A stretch of 64,000 nucleotides of DNA from Venturia oleaginea (GCA_013176395.1 JABMLP010000003.1:1550001-1614000), one strand, 5' to 3'. Shown: positions 21,477-34,008, counted from the first letter of the stretch. The notes: generated by a model not told the origin, from the sequence alone. Program-made: numbers and translations.

Positions 21477-23386
21477 ATGTCCGAATCAGTAGCCGTTTCA
21501 AACGTCTCGAGTCAATCCGGAGGTGGATTCTGCGGCCGGTAGCCTCAGAATCTCACACCTCTATTGTGACTCGAACACATCACTCTCGCTGGCATACCAA
21601 AAATGGCTGTATTCTGCTTTTTTGAACGAGATCTCGGCGAATCTATACATCGATGTTCTATCCGGACTCGTACAAGACATCGTGAGGCTTGGATACGACG
21701 TCAAAACCTCAATCTTCCTACCTATAACGCTGCAGATGAGCCCGCCGGCATCGAGACCGATGACGAGATAGTCGATGATGAGTCTCACACCCCGCCAAGC
21801 CCTCAGAATGAGCAGAATGAGCCACTAGGTTACGATTCTGATATCGATATTGGTGATGGAATCGACTTTGAGCGAAGTAAGTTGAAGTCAACTTTGAGAT
21901 GAATAGGAACCTTCAGCGATTGAGCAACTTCAATTCTTTTCGAGGACGATATAACCTCATTCTACACTACTTTTAATCCCTGTAACGTCCTCTTAGCAGA
22001 ATTGGCCTTTCATTTACGCTGGAGGTCCCCAAGTTAACATAAAGCTAACTTTCTTTAAGTACGTCAACTCTCCGACGCCCAATTACGGTATCTACAACTC
22101 TCTGAATGGGTTGATTACCATGTCAGCCGAGAACAATACAATATGCTACGCTATATCGTCCAGGATGGGTGGTCTACACAATTGCCAGATCTAAGCCGCC
22201 GCGGCGATGTTCTTACGGCACTGACGAGGCTCGAGGGTAGAACCTTTGACTGCTGTATCAAGAGTTGTATTGCATACACTGGCGATTACGCTAATCTAGA
22301 GGGTTGCAGTAGTTGTAACGAACCTCGTTATTACTATAGCACTCGCCGTGCACGAAAAACCTTCCTATATATCCCTCTTATACCTCGCCTCAGGTATCAA
22401 TTCCAATCGGCTATACGAGCAGAGACCCTCCAAAAACACCACCAAAAGTACTGGATCAACCCTATTGACCAGTTACCATTAGTCTATGATGACTGGTGGT
22501 CCGGCGAAAGGTACCGAGATCTCAGAAAAGAAGGCTATTTCAAGCGACCAACTGACATCGCTTTTGCACTACATTATGATGGCGTTCAAGCTATCAAATC
22601 GGGCAATCACTCGGTCAGCCCAGTCATCCTCGTCAACTATAATCTACCACCATCGATTCGCTATAAGAAGGGTAATATATTACTCTCTCTCGTCATTCCA
22701 GGGCCCAACAAACATGAGGATATTGACAGCTATCTAAGGCCTCTCGTTGACGAGCTCAAACTTCTCAAAACTGGGGTCAAGGCACACAATAAATACCGTG
22801 GTAGAGAGTTCACGATGCGAGCGAATGTGGTGTTGGTTTGTGGTAAGTCCCTCTCTATTTCAATATATGGTCATTCGGTTACCGGAGACATCTATAATAA
22901 TATTTATTTCAACTTCATTCAATAGTCTAGATACTTTTTTAGCTAACTAACCTACCATATAGGTGATGGCCCTGCAGTATCTGAGCTCTGCGGAATGAAG
23001 CACCCCGGTAATGCAAACTCTCAAAAGACGTCTCAATTGGCTCAATCTCGTCACAATACGTCACTGACCTCAATCGCAGGGACCACTATGTCTGCTACCG
23101 CACTGCAGCCAATCCACGCTGCAATTTCGGCTCAATATCAACATTTTTCATGGTCAGATCTCGTCAATTTGCGCTCATTACACGGTGGAAGAACCCTCAA
23201 TTGGATGACTACGTACACCAGATTACTGTGGCTCACGAGAATGGTAGAAAGGAGATCATTGAGGTGGAAGGTATCTACTGCCTAATTGGGGTTCTAGAGG
23301 AAAAAGATGAGGGCCATCGCACGCGCAAGTCACGGCTTATTGTAGGGGCTTTGAACTATGTTAGAATGCATGGTTTGGAGCCTTAA
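21477..23386 (+). pseudogene. CACTA Tnp2-like transposase, apparently incomplete
   Basis: A possible start ATG lies at 21477, but the first exons are unclear because a stop follows 18 codons later. From about 22060 a long exon reads QLSDAQLRYLQLSEWVDYHV and GDVLTALTRLEGRTFDCC. The Tnp2 landmarks follow: CCIKSCIAYTGDYANLEGCS with C..CNEPRYY, IPLIPRLRYQFQS, DIAFALHYDGVQAIKSGNHS, SPVILVNYNLPPSIRYKKGN, LSLVIPGPNKHEDIDSYLRP and LVDELKLLKTGVKAH. After an intron near 22842-22962 comes GDGPAVSELCGMKHPGNAN. The frame then degrades and the C-terminal half of a normal Tnp2 protein is missing, so I treat it as non-functional or truncated. Confidence 0.75.
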
Positions 23387-23636
23387 AATCACTGTATATT
23401 AGCTATATTACACTATATTTAGTGGTGATGAGTGACACGGCAATCTCGCCGAGATAACGAGAATATATTGCTTTTTGAACGGATTGTAATCTACGGGATT
23501 TTCTAGTGCATCGTAACAAGAAACATACACCAAAAAACGGAGATTCCATTGTAAATTACACCAAAAAAGGGTGAAATCGGCCACGGGAATCTAGATGTAA
23601 AATACACCTAAAATCGTTGTAATCTACAAAATTCTA

Positions 23637-23647
23637 TGACCGTAGTG
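23637..23647 (-). repeat. Right terminal inverted repeat of CACTA element
   Basis: TGACCGTAGTG, perfect inverse of 19769-19779, followed by the TTA target duplication. Confidence 0.92.
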
Positions 23648-23654
23648 TTATAAA

Positions 23655-23888
23655 TGTCACGGAAGTGATAGAAGTAGTCGCAAAGCACGTTGACAAGTGT
23701 TCGGCCGTACTAGCTATGAGCGAGCGTGATAGAAGTCATTGGTATTATCTTTCTAAGAGTCAAGACATTGCGTGAAGAATCTAAGCACAATGGAAGAATC
23801 GCGAGGTAGGTAAGGGATTCCTCGGTTTGTGCGCTAGAATCACGTGTATACCAGTTCATGGTAACACTCTCAGTGTCACTCCGTGACA
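23655..23888. mobile_element. Solo LTR (234 bp) of a retrotransposon
   Basis: Begins TGTCACGG and ends CCGTGACA, so TG...CA with an 8-bp inverted terminus. It is flanked on both sides by the 5-bp duplication ATAAA (23650-23654 and 23889-23893). No coding sequence is inside. The left copy of its duplication overlaps the last base of the CACTA target duplication. Confidence 0.85.
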
Positions 23889-24145
23889 ATAAATAGGCAT
23901 CTAGTCTATACAGGAATATAGTTACTAAGTAGAGGTATATAGGGCCTATTCTCCATCACAGATTCTAATACGCACGAAGACGATGAACCAAGGGTGTCCT
24001 CCCAAGAAGTATATTAAAAAAAAAGAAAAAAAAAGAAGAAAAAAAGGGATAACTATCATACGCAGCCCTCATCACGAATCAAGAAAATCAAACATGGGAG
24101 TCGATAGAAAGGTAAGCTCTTATACAACTATTCTGACAATACATC

Positions 24146-27100
24146 TTACTTGTACTCGTCAATCACACTCCTGGGCTCCTTGTAAACGCCCAAAGGCTTA
24201 TACCCGACATCATCATACCCAAAAGCACCAGGTCCCCCGATATCCAAACCCATCTGCGTCTCCGTCCATCGCGGCGAACAGGTAATTCCCAACACGACAA
24301 CTTTATACCCGTACTTGAATTCAGGAACACCCAGCGCACGTCCAGATGAAGCATCAAGAATAATGATCAAATCAGGCACGGACGCGATGATGGTACCCCT
24401 CCCTCCAGGAGTAGAAAACGTATCGGGGATATGTTCAGCGAAGATGTTTTCGTTTTTGAAGGGGATGCGCATTTGGCCCCCCTGAGTAAGAGCGGGTGTT
24501 TGATTCAATGAGGATTCGAGATCGCTATTGGAGAGGGAGGAGATATGAACGGTACCCCACGAATGACCTTTGTACAACCTTCGTTCCACTTCTGTGATCT
24601 TACCTCTGAAGAGGACTTTGGCGCTCGTGGGACCGCCTGCTTCTTTGATGATTGATTCTGCGACTGTGGAGATGGAGTTTGTTGCTTCTGCGGTGGCAAT
24701 GCAGCGACCGATTCGCCAGGCCAGGGAGATAGTGTTCAGCACACCATGTTTGGTCACTTTGTCTGGGGTTGTTGGTTTAGCGGCCATGCCGACACGACTT
24801 CCCATTTCTGCGCAGCTGGCTCGAAGGGCACGGTCGACGATTTCGTCGTCCTTGGCTTTGGTCATGATAATCGTGTTTCCATCGCCCGAGTCGATCGAAC
24901 ATGGGACTAGGTCGCGAGGACAGTGCACTGCCAGAGTTGTTTGCCAGTACGTAGGATAAGCTCGACCCATCCAGTCTCCATCAATGACAGGCCTGTCAAA
25001 GAATCTTGACGAGCCTACCAGAAATGGTTCGAGACCGTTTGCGCCACCAATCTCGAGGCCCATGACTGCATCGAATGAGGTGTGGCCAAGATATTCCATC
25101 AACGCCTCGAAGGCATGGATGGTCTCTATGGATTGCAGTCTCTCAACGGACACGGCTGGCGATCCCATGTGACCACCCCAGTAGACATTCGCGCCGGGCT
25201 TCAGAGAAGTGTGATCAATGACACGCATTTTATGGCCCTGTCGAATGACGTTTCGTAACTGGATGAATGAGGCTGCAGGACTCCCTCCTCCCGCGCAGCC
25301 AAGTACGTAGCATCCGTCTGCTAGATAGGAGAGATCAGTCTCAGAGATATTCCAGGATGGTATCCCGTCTGAAGAGGTCGCTACGTCGGGTTTGTACGTT
25401 CTAGGATCAACTCGCGTTGTAGCTTGAACTTTAGGCGCCCTATCTTTTTCAACTTGCTCATCATCCTCTTCATTTTGTGTCGAGCTGTCTGTCGCGTCTT
25501 CATTGGATGCATGGAAGTTTGTGTCGAGACCGCCAACAGCTTTCACGATTGTGCGGACACGGTTTGTCACATATGTCAGCGGAATGGCTTCTACTTCAGC
25601 AATCTGAACGCTGCTCTCCAGAGCACCTGCAGCCACGGCACGTTCGATGGCCATTTTCTTGGCGTGTTGAAGAGCTTGTGAGACTGTCTGATCTGTTGTG
25701 TCTTGAACAATGTCGACCGTTCCTCCAACTTGTGAAATCGCAGCACCCACCGCGTTTGCCACATCGTGATATGGCGGTCGAATTATCTTGGAAGCTCCAC
25801 TCAAACCGGTTTGGGGCACGAGTATTGAGCCTCCACCTACAGAAAGCACAGTCAGAGGCTCTGGAGAAGTCTTGATCACATCGAGTGCATCCTCCAATAA
25901 TTTATGGATTCGGTGTTTTGCTGCCGAAATGAATTCTTGGGAGAGATGTTGCACCAACTCAGTCTGTCCGAAGGAGGCATCTGACGCTGCAACAGCGATA
26001 TCCGTGGCAGTACAAGTCTGTCCACCGAAAACCAGGGCATCGCGAGTGAGATAATGACCAACAGAATCTGGGCCAACGAGTACTTTTCCACTATCTTGTC
26101 TCACAATTGAACCACCTCCCAGTCCGATGGAGTGGAGGAATGGCATCGAGTAATTGACCCGCACACCGGCCACGGTTACGTATACAGACGCTTGTCGAGG
26201 AAGTCCAGATGGTAACAGCATACCGATATCAGCAGTCGTGCCTCCGACATCGATGACAATGGCCGAAGTACTGCCCAGCTTATGGTTGGACAGGTATGCA
26301 GCTCCCCGCATAGAGTTTGTAGCACCCGAAGAGAACGTCTTGATTGGCATTTTCGCAGCAGCGTCTGAATCCAGCAGTGTGCCATCATTTTGAGTCAAAA
26401 ACAAGGGGCATGTGAGTGAAAGTGACCTCATCGCCCGTTTGAAGCTTCGTACGGCGGTTTTGCCGTAATGAAGAATGGATGCGTTGAGGATGCTCGCGTT
26501 TTCGCGTTCAATGAACCCGATATTAGCGACCTCGTGAGAACAGACAATGTTGACACCTGGCAGCTCTCTCGAGACGATGTCGCGGACTTTGTTCTCTTGT
26601 TGGAAGATTTCGTCAATTGGAGAATAGACGCCAGCGAGCACCACAGCCGTCAGACCAAGTTCTTTGATGATTTTGCATTCACGAACGACTTGTTCTTCCT
26701 TGACAGGAGCTTCCTCTGAGCCATCAATGTGCAAACCTCCGTCAACATATCCCACGTATCCCTTGATGATGGCGGTGAGGCCATCAGGAAACTCTGAGAA
26801 GGGTGGCACTTCTCGGAGGAATGATTTTGATAACCGAATAACAGCAACTCGCTTGAGCCGGCGAGCGTCTTGTTCTACGACAGCATTGATGAAGTGAGTC
26901 GTTCCGATGACCACGGCCGAGATGTCTTCCAGCTGAGCCTTTGAAGCATTGAGAACATCCTGGACGGCTGCAGTAATGCCACTCGTTACATCCGGGGTCG
27001 TTGCTGCTTTGTGATGGGCTATTACTCCTCGATTTTCCTGGCCTTGGGCGCTGATATCAACGGCTACGGCATCTGTATTCGTCCCTAACAGGATTAGCAG

Positions 27101-27180
27101 GCTGCATATGTTTCGTTCATGGTTTGCTCCTTGCCTCCAACATCAACACCAATCCGGATCTGTGGTTTTGTAGTAGCCAT
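24146..27180 (-). CDS. Hydantoinase/oxoprolinase family protein fused to a DUF917 domain
   Basis: Predicted 994 residues. The first exon (27180-27135) encodes MATTKPQIRIGVDVGG, the N-terminal nucleotide-binding motif. Intron 27134-27085 has GC-AG borders (GCAAGG...CTGTTAG). Exon 2 (27084-24146) continues TNTDAVAVD and holds the hydantoinase A region: VVIGTTHFINAV, KTFSSGATNSMRGAA, IVIDVGGTTADIG and HSIGLGGGSIVR. A variable acidic linker of about 60 residues follows, then the DUF917 region (YVLGCAGGGSPAASF, FDAVMGLEIGGANGLEPFLV, VIDGDWMGRAYPTYWQT). Bacterial relatives act on hydantoins, 5-oxoproline or thiohydantoin compounds; the substrate here is unknown. No frame damage. It is divergent from an NCS1 permease. 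Scraps of a related copy lie at 43745-43843 and 48832-49060. Confidence 0.87.
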
Positions 27181-27825
27181 TGTCACGCCTCTGTCTTATC
27201 ATCATGCACCAAGCAATGACAACAGGAAAGCTTTTGTACCAAGTCGTTGCGCCAGCTCCCGATCTTTAGCCATACTTGTGTACTCGGCGCGTAGAACAGT
27301 GACCACGCATGGATATTGCCGTCGCCTTCGGGCTGCGGCATTGTGCGCTCAAGTCCGTTATCGTTCGAAGCTCTCTGTTGGGGCAAGCCGGCCGAAACAG
27401 CATTCTGATGCCGCCTCCGCATTTCTAGGGATGATCGTCGAGGTTCAATTGCTGGGTGTTGCAAGGAAGTCTCGCTGCTTTAAAGTCTGCACATGTTATG
27501 TCAAACTCGATTACATCAACTCGAAGTTGATTTAATTCGCAAGTGTACAATGCCTGCAGCTCGCAACTGTCTGGATACATCCTCTTCTACCTCCTTCGTT
27601 TCCTCTCAAGTCTTCGGCCAGACTTCACTATGTGGTTCCAGCAGTATGAGCATAGACAGCAGCCATCATGAACTGCAATCCAATGCACATTTATTGCAAG
27701 GCCTGATTCATGCCGCATTGATTGATTCCCGCTTGAAGATCTAGGGATTCTGACCCTTAAATCGATCCCAGAATTCCCAAGATACCTGTAAAAGCAGCAA
27801 CGCGCTAACCGCAGATCATATCCAC

Positions 27826-27916
27826 GATAGGCTATCGAACCACGCTCGCGACATGCAGGTACACCCTGACCACATCTATCTTATCAATTCACGCCAGGAA
27901 TTGATAGCCTTATCCA
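27826..27916. promoter_or_regulatory. Cluster of GATA-factor sites between hydantoinase and permease genes
   Basis: Within 91 bp there are at least six GATA cores on both strands: GATAG and CTATC at 27827-27838, TATCTTATC at 27877-27885, GATAG at 27903 and CTTATCC at 27909. A further CTTATC sits at 27195-27200, just upstream of the hydantoinase ATG. AreA/NIT2-type regulators use such clusters for nitrogen control in ascomycetes; use here is inferred. Confidence 0.5.
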
Positions 27917-28244
27917 TGGGATCTGGACTCGGCCGGGCTTGTATATCTGGTCATCCATCATGAGTGCATCTGTACTGTCGGAGTGACGACTGAAAAACAA
28001 CTGTCTTACGATGTGGTGATGCCGTTTTGACAAATTTGTTTTTGGAGAATTGTGAGTTGAAGGTTGTTAAGAGCTTGGATAGTATACGATTTGCTTTCTG
28101 TGACGGATATTGTCGATTTGCGTTGTTGACGGGGGGTAAACTCATCGAGTGGTTCTGATATCTTTTTGAGATTGAGGACGGGCAGATTCGCTGAAGCTGC
28201 CATTTATTCCGCAAGCTGACAGTCGAGGGCTTTAACGAAGGACG

Positions 28245-30003
28245 ATGAAATTCAGACGGCCTCACCTACGCGTCTCGGATGGTGATGAGAAAGAGTCGTC
28301 CGTTTGGATCAATGAGGATATTCGTCCTTTGCCTCCGAGTAGGAGGTTATGGATTAAGACGACTTATATCTCTTTCTGGGCAATCAACCAGGTAAGTCAA
28401 ATAACCAGCACCAAGAAACCCTCATAACCATTGCCTCCACATCCACCCAAACCAACCTACGTGGCAATTGCTAAGAGAGTCACTATAGATTTGCATCTCA
28501 AACTGGCAACAAGGTTCCTCCCTCGTATCGTCTGGTCTCTCTGTCTGGCAAACCATGATCTCCATCATCCTCGGTAAATGCATCATCGCCGCCGTCGCTA
28601 TCATGAACGGATACGTAGGCGCTGAATGGCACATTGGATTCCCCGTTGTTAGTCGCATGGTATGGGGTGTCTACGGTGCTTATTTCCAAGTCGTCCAGCG
28701 CGTCGTTCTCAGCCTCGTTTGGTTTGCCGTGCAGAGTTGGACGGGCGGATTATGCGTCGTGAACATTTTATCTGCCATCTTCCCTACATTCCAGAGAATG
28801 GAAAATCATTTTGGGGAGGGGGCGAATATGACGACGAGACAGTTTGTGGGATGGGTTATCTTTAATGTTCTGATGGTTCCGCTGCTTTACGTCCGACCGG
28901 AAGGGATTCAGAGGATCTTGATGTGGATGAACGTCGTATCGGCGGTGACGATGAGTTGTATCATGATTTACGAATTGTCGAATGCAGGAGGGGGAGGGCC
29001 GTTACTGAGTGCGCCAGCAAAGGCGATGAGTTCTACGGAGCTGGGTTGGAAGATTGTGCAGGGTGTTACGACGACGATTGGGGGGATTGCGGTGGGGCTG
29101 AGTAACCAGATGGATTACTGCAGGTTTTCGAGACGACCTGGGGACCAAGTTTTTGGGCAATGGTTCAGTATCTTGTTGTTCGGGTCCATCTTCCCACTCT
29201 TTGGGTGTTTGACGTCCAGTGCGACGCAGAAGAATTATGGTGAGGCGATTTGGAATCCTCCGCTTGTGGTGCAGGCGTGGTTGGATACGGATTACAACGC
29301 CAAAGCGAGAGCTGGAGCTTTCTTTGCTGGAGTCGGTCTGGTGATCTGTCAAATCGCCATCAACTCTGTTGACAACGCGTACTCGACTGGCATGGATTTG
29401 GCGGGTCTGCTGCCTCGATGGATCAATATTCGACGAGGAGCTTATATCGGACTCATCTTGAGCATCGCGATGTGTCCTTGGGAACTCCTCTCATCAGCAG
29501 CAACATTCATCAGTGTGCTCTCGGCTTACAGCGTTTTCCTCGGTCCACTCATCGGGATACATATCTGCGATTACTGGATCATCCGACAACGACGCATTAA
29601 ACTCTCAGATCTGTATCATGCGCGACCAGAAGGCCTCTTCCACTACTGGCACGGCGTCAATCCTCGAGCTTTCACTGCTTGGGCGTGTGGGTTCGCCAGC
29701 CAATTGCCTGGATTTGCGAATGAGATCAACAAGAACATCACTGTGCCGGTGGGTTGTGTGAGGCTGTATTATTTGGCCTTTTTGGTGGGGTTCGCAATCA
29801 GTTTCAGTATCTTTTATGGGTTGAACATGGTGTGGCCGCCGAAAGGTGTTCAGGAGATTGATGATGTGGATGTCTTTGGCACGTTTAGTGAGGATGAGGC
29901 GTTCAGGCTGGGGATTGCGCCGAGGGATCATATTTTGGGGCGAGAGGTGGATCGTAGGAGCAATGATGAGAATAGGTTTGAGGCGAAGGCGGTGGACTTT
30001 TGA
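28245..30003 (+). CDS. NCS1 family nucleobase/hydantoin-type permease
   Basis: Exon 1 28245-28391 and exon 2 28489-30003 join across a GTAAGT...TATAG intron. The protein of about 553 residues starts with a soluble N-terminus ending INEDIRPLPPSRRLW. Next is the NCS1 helix-1 region TYISFWAINQICISNWQQGS. The family's further landmarks are GYVGAEWHIGFPVVSRMVWG, LVWFAVQSWTGG, INSVDNAYSTGMDLAGLLPR, YIGLILSIAMCPWELLSSAA and VFLGPLIGIHICDYWIIRQR. About 12 membrane helices can be counted. NCS1 members import uracil, uridine, allantoin, thiamine or hydantoins with protons or sodium. Given the divergent hydantoinase-type partner, a hydantoin-like or allantoin-like substrate is the best guess. Confidence 0.88.
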
Positions 30004-31200
30004 GGATGGACTACGTAAAGACCAATATGACAAGGATATGTTGACCTCAAAAAAGGACCAAAGCGACCACACAATCAAGTTGCTTCGGTGAGTAAAGGGT
30101 CATGTTTTCAATCTCCGTTATACTAAAATAGGGACAGACCATGGATGTTCCAATCCACGAAGGAGAGGGGGTCGGTCCCAGAGTGTTATTAACGGGGTCG
30201 TCACGAACTATAAAGGTACGTATTAGACTTGAGACCAGCTTTGGATCAACCTTCCCAAGACGTGAGAATAACCAAGACATTGTGGTCTTAATCCAAGTGA
30301 CAAAAGGTAGCCCTCCGTGTTCCTCGATGAGAGCTCCAAATAAAGGGCGATGAGTTGCTGGTCAAGTGAAAGGATCGACACAGTTGAGAGACAGTCGTAA
30401 GAAGACTGATGACGGCTATCTGCTGGCGATGGATGGTTTATGAAAAGGTGTAGGAAAAGAGAAGGGCCTGATGAAGAATTCAAAAATTTATAGCCCGGAA
30501 TTAGCGGCTTATTATGGACGCGTTGATTGGCTGGGACGTGTTTATCAAAACCAACCATCTTAACTTTCGGAGCATCTCTGGGCAGAAGTCCACCAATTCT
30601 ACCCACAAGCTAAAAACCCGCTGTGTCTAAGAGATAATTGACTTAAGATTTGCGTCGTTTTCCACTTACTCGAATCTTCAATATCTTTCTTCTTGCAAAC
30701 AATTATTTTGAGCCTTGCTTGAGAGCTATCCCACGCGCTTTACTTCCCCAAAGCACTCGCCATATTCACGCCCATAACCCTTAAGATACCCTCCAAATAC
30801 CTCAAAGAATCGACGCACTGTCTCTCGCCTTGTACTGCCAACCCACATACCCGTTGCATCTCTCTTTCGAAGGCGTCAAGCACCTGCCCCTGCCGGCACT
30901 AAACGCGTCTATACACCTAAGCGTTAGCTGTTTTGCTAGCCACGCACCGCTTCACGTTGCCCAGAGTTACTTCAGATACACCAACAAAAAGAACAGCAAT
31001 ACCGAGTCCAGTTCAAGCAAACAATCCACTTCTGGCTGTTATCTATCTGCCCTCCCCGCCTTACATCAAACGCGCCTAGAGCGAAACCCGAGGTCGTTTG
31101 CTCCACGCCGCAGAACTTCCACCTCCACGACCACATACGCGAGCGAGGACACCTTTCTACACATCCTTGAACCTCTCAATTGTCAAGTCCTCTCGCCATC
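30004..31200. other. Intergenic region and 5' leader of the ASH1-like gene
   Basis: No supported gene. The part from about 30700 to 31200 is C/T-rich and probably includes the promoter and 5' untranslated leader of the SET gene. Confidence 0.45.
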
Positions 31201-34008
31201 ATGGCCTTCAACAATGCCACTCTGGCGAGCACCGCAATATCAGCCCTCCAAGATATGAGCCCGCGAAGCTCCCCTAGCGCCCCCTCTTCCCAATCCACAC
31301 CTCCAACCAGTCTAGGCGACGTCAACAGCGAGATCGACACGTCCAAGGAAGACCGTGAGGCACGAAAAGCCGAATCTATTCGTCGTCGCAGCGGCAGATC
31401 TCGACCCTCCGTCGCCACATACAATGACACCGTGCTTTCTGGAACTCGTCCCTTGCGTAAGACAAACGAAGCTGAAGCTGAATCTTCCACCCGCAGTATT
31501 TCTGGAGCAACACTGGTTGAGGAGAAGCTGGAGATCCCCAAGAATTCCAAGATATTGAAGGAGCTTCGCATTGACGCCCATTGGGCCCCTGCCGACGAAA
31601 AGACTGCGCAATACTTGAAAGGTCACGCAGATGGAGATGATTCTGAAGACGATAGGCCTGTTGTGTACAGCGTCTGGTCCATGGGAAAGCTGGTGACGGA
31701 AACGGTCAAGGCTACAAAGGAGAAGATATTGGAGCGGAAGGAAAGCAAGCGAGCACAAAAAGAAGAGAATGCGAACGACAGGATTCGTCGGTTGTTCCCA
31801 AACCTTAAGATCCCAGAAACCAGCAGCCGTAAGGAAGAGTCGAAAATGGTAGAGAAACTAGGAGAGACAATAAAACACGCACAGGCCGTCAGACCCATCC
31901 AGGCAGTGATATCTACTCAGGCATCAAAACCAGCCAAAAAAGAACCAGTGGAGCGATCAAAGGAGAAACCCGTGGCACCGAAAGCGAAAGGCAGAAAGAA
32001 GTACCTCTCACAGGGTCTTTATGTGGGCCAGCATCGCAATTTTGACCCCAAACTCTCGGAAGCGAAGAACCGGAAACGATTGCAAGAATTAGGCATTCCG
32101 GAAGAGAATCGGGCTCTTCCTTTGCCTATGTTTTTGGGAGAGGAAATGCTCAAGCAAGAAGAGGATTACAAGTTGCCATTTGAGATTCTCAACCCATTGC
32201 GGTTTGAGGAGCATCCTAGAGATTGGAATAAACTCAATAAAAGTAAAATCAATGTTGACACTGACTTGGCCTTGACTAATCTGAATCAGATCGCTTCATT
32301 GGCGAAGCCAGCTCGGCTTGGAAGAAGTCAACCTTCAAGAATTACGATTATTCTCCCTGTGGATGCCGAGGAGACATATGTGATGATCATTGCCTGAACC
32401 GAGGAATGAAATACGAATGTAATGATAACATTTGCGGAATTGGCCCGAGTTGTGGCAATCGACCATTTGCAGAGCTGGCTTTCCGTGCCAGATGCAAGAA
32501 TTGGTTTAGGAAAACAGAGGGAGAAAAGTATGAAGCCAACCTCTGGGGTGAAGGCGTGGAAGTGATGAGAACGGGAAAACGAGGCCATGGTGTGCGAGCT
32601 ATGCGATCCTTCGAACCTCATCAGATCATTGTCGAGTATTGCGGAGAAATCATTACCCAGGATGAGAGTGACAGGCGAATGAACAACGACTACAAGGGGA
32701 AGAACGTATGCTGCTCTTCCATTGAGATTGAACTAGAGAAGCTAATGAGGGCAGGACTTCTATCTCATGGTCTTCAAAGACAGCCTAATTATCGATGCGA
32801 CAAGGGGCTCCATTTGCCGATTCGTCAACCATTCCTGCGAGCCGAACTGCTACGTGGAGATGTGGACTGTCAATGGCGAGCCTCGTATGGGCCTCTTTGC
32901 TGGTGAAGACGGCATCTTCACTGGCGAGGAACTGACCTATGACTACAACTTCGAGTGAGGTTTGCGATCGTCAAAGATAGATCCGAAGGCTAACCGATTC
33001 CGCAGAGTATATTCCGAAGACAATGTGCAAGTTTGCCTCTGCGGCTCCGAAAACTGCCGTGGCATTCTAGGACCAACCACTCTCCAGCAAAAGAAGAAGT
33101 CCAGAGCTTCAAAGACCATGGACACGGTGAAAGCCGCAGTCAAAGGCGTCAAGAGAAAGGCAAAGGAGATGATCGGCCTCCAAAAAGATTCGGAATCTAA
33201 CTCCGAGGTCGAGGACTCTCGTCCGAAGCGCCGACGAATTGTAGATTCCCGAAGCATGCTCGGTAAAGTTGGTAGACAGGTTTCCAATGTCTCGTCTGGA
33301 TCAGAGCCAGCTGTGCAGCCAATGTCGGAGGCCGAACTAGCTGCGCAAAAGCAGTCTCGAGAAGAGCGCGCGCTGAAGCGATCAGCGTCACTAATCACAC
33401 TCGGTTCTCGTGTAGCCGAAGGCAGGGTCACCAAATCACGAACCTCGAGAGCGTCGTTTCACGTGTGCGACATGCCTAAAGCGTCCAGAGCTTCGAATCG
33501 CCGTAGTATGCCCGCACTACGAGAACCCTCACCATCGTCCTCTGAGGACGAGTCTGAATACTCAACACCCGTCCGCGACAGCCCCCGAGCTAAAAGTTCC
33601 AAGTCTCGAATCCTCGACCTCCCAGCCGGCATCATGAAAGTAGGCGAAGACCTATTCAAAGCCGCGATGGGCTCTTTTGTCGCGGGGGATGCTCCTTCAG
33701 CCACTGTCCCTAATCGCACAAAAACCATCGCGCCCGACTCAGCGCCGGGTATGCGACAGACCAGACTTTCATTTGGAAGTACAGGAACTCTGGTTCTCAA
33801 ATCCTCGCCTGTGAAGCCTAAGTCTGTTGTGGCTGAGGAGGAAGAAGAGGAAGTGGTTACTAAGGGGCCGAAGATTCCGAAGAGGAGGTCGAGCTTGGCT
33901 GGGACAAGTGCAATGGCTAGGACGAGGAAGGCTATCAATGTTGCTAAGCATGGTATTTTGGGGGATGCGGGGGTAAGGAAGAGTATAAGGCGGGTTAGTG
34001 GTGAGTAA
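31201..34008 (+). CDS. ash1: SET-domain histone H3K36 methyltransferase, ASH1-like
   Basis: Exons 31201-32242, 32290-32705, 32755-32954 and 33006-34008. The N-terminal 270 residues are disordered and charged. The conserved block begins KKYLSQGLYVGQHRNFDPKL. The 47-nt intron 32243-32289 brings SAWKKSTFKNYDY in frame with the AWS cysteines (SPCGCRGDICDDHCLNRG, CGIGPSCGNRPF). The SET domain follows: GKRGHGVRAMRSFEPHQIIV, EYCGEII, the lysine/cofactor motif RFVNHSCEPNC and EELTYDYNFE. Post-SET CLCGSENCRG follows exon 4. The C-terminal 300 residues are basic and Ser-rich without a known domain. Order AWS-SET-post-SET matches fungal ASH1. The last codons read GGTGAGTAAG, which also looks like a donor site, so an extra 3' exon is possible. 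Confidence 0.88.

Larger units (their letters stand above)
19769..23647 (+). mobile_element. CACTA (EnSpm) DNA transposon, 3.88 kb
   Basis: Both ends carry a perfect 11-bp inverted repeat, CACTACGGTCA (19769-19779) and TGACCGTAGTG (23637-23647). It is flanked by the 3-bp direct repeat TTA (19766-19768 and 23648-23650), which is diagnostic of CACTA elements. Subterminal regions contain repeated ATTGTAAA/TGTAAATTACACC-like words on both sides. Inside are a Tnp2-like transposase region on plus and an intact 419-codon ORF on minus, starting 124 bp apart and running outward. The transposase seems incomplete, so movement probably depends on another copy. Confidence 0.9.

Noticed and set aside
32406..32906. 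Separate SET-domain gene starting at 32406
   Set aside because: Splicing of 32243-32289 joins it in frame with the upstream exon; it is the middle of the ASH1-like gene.
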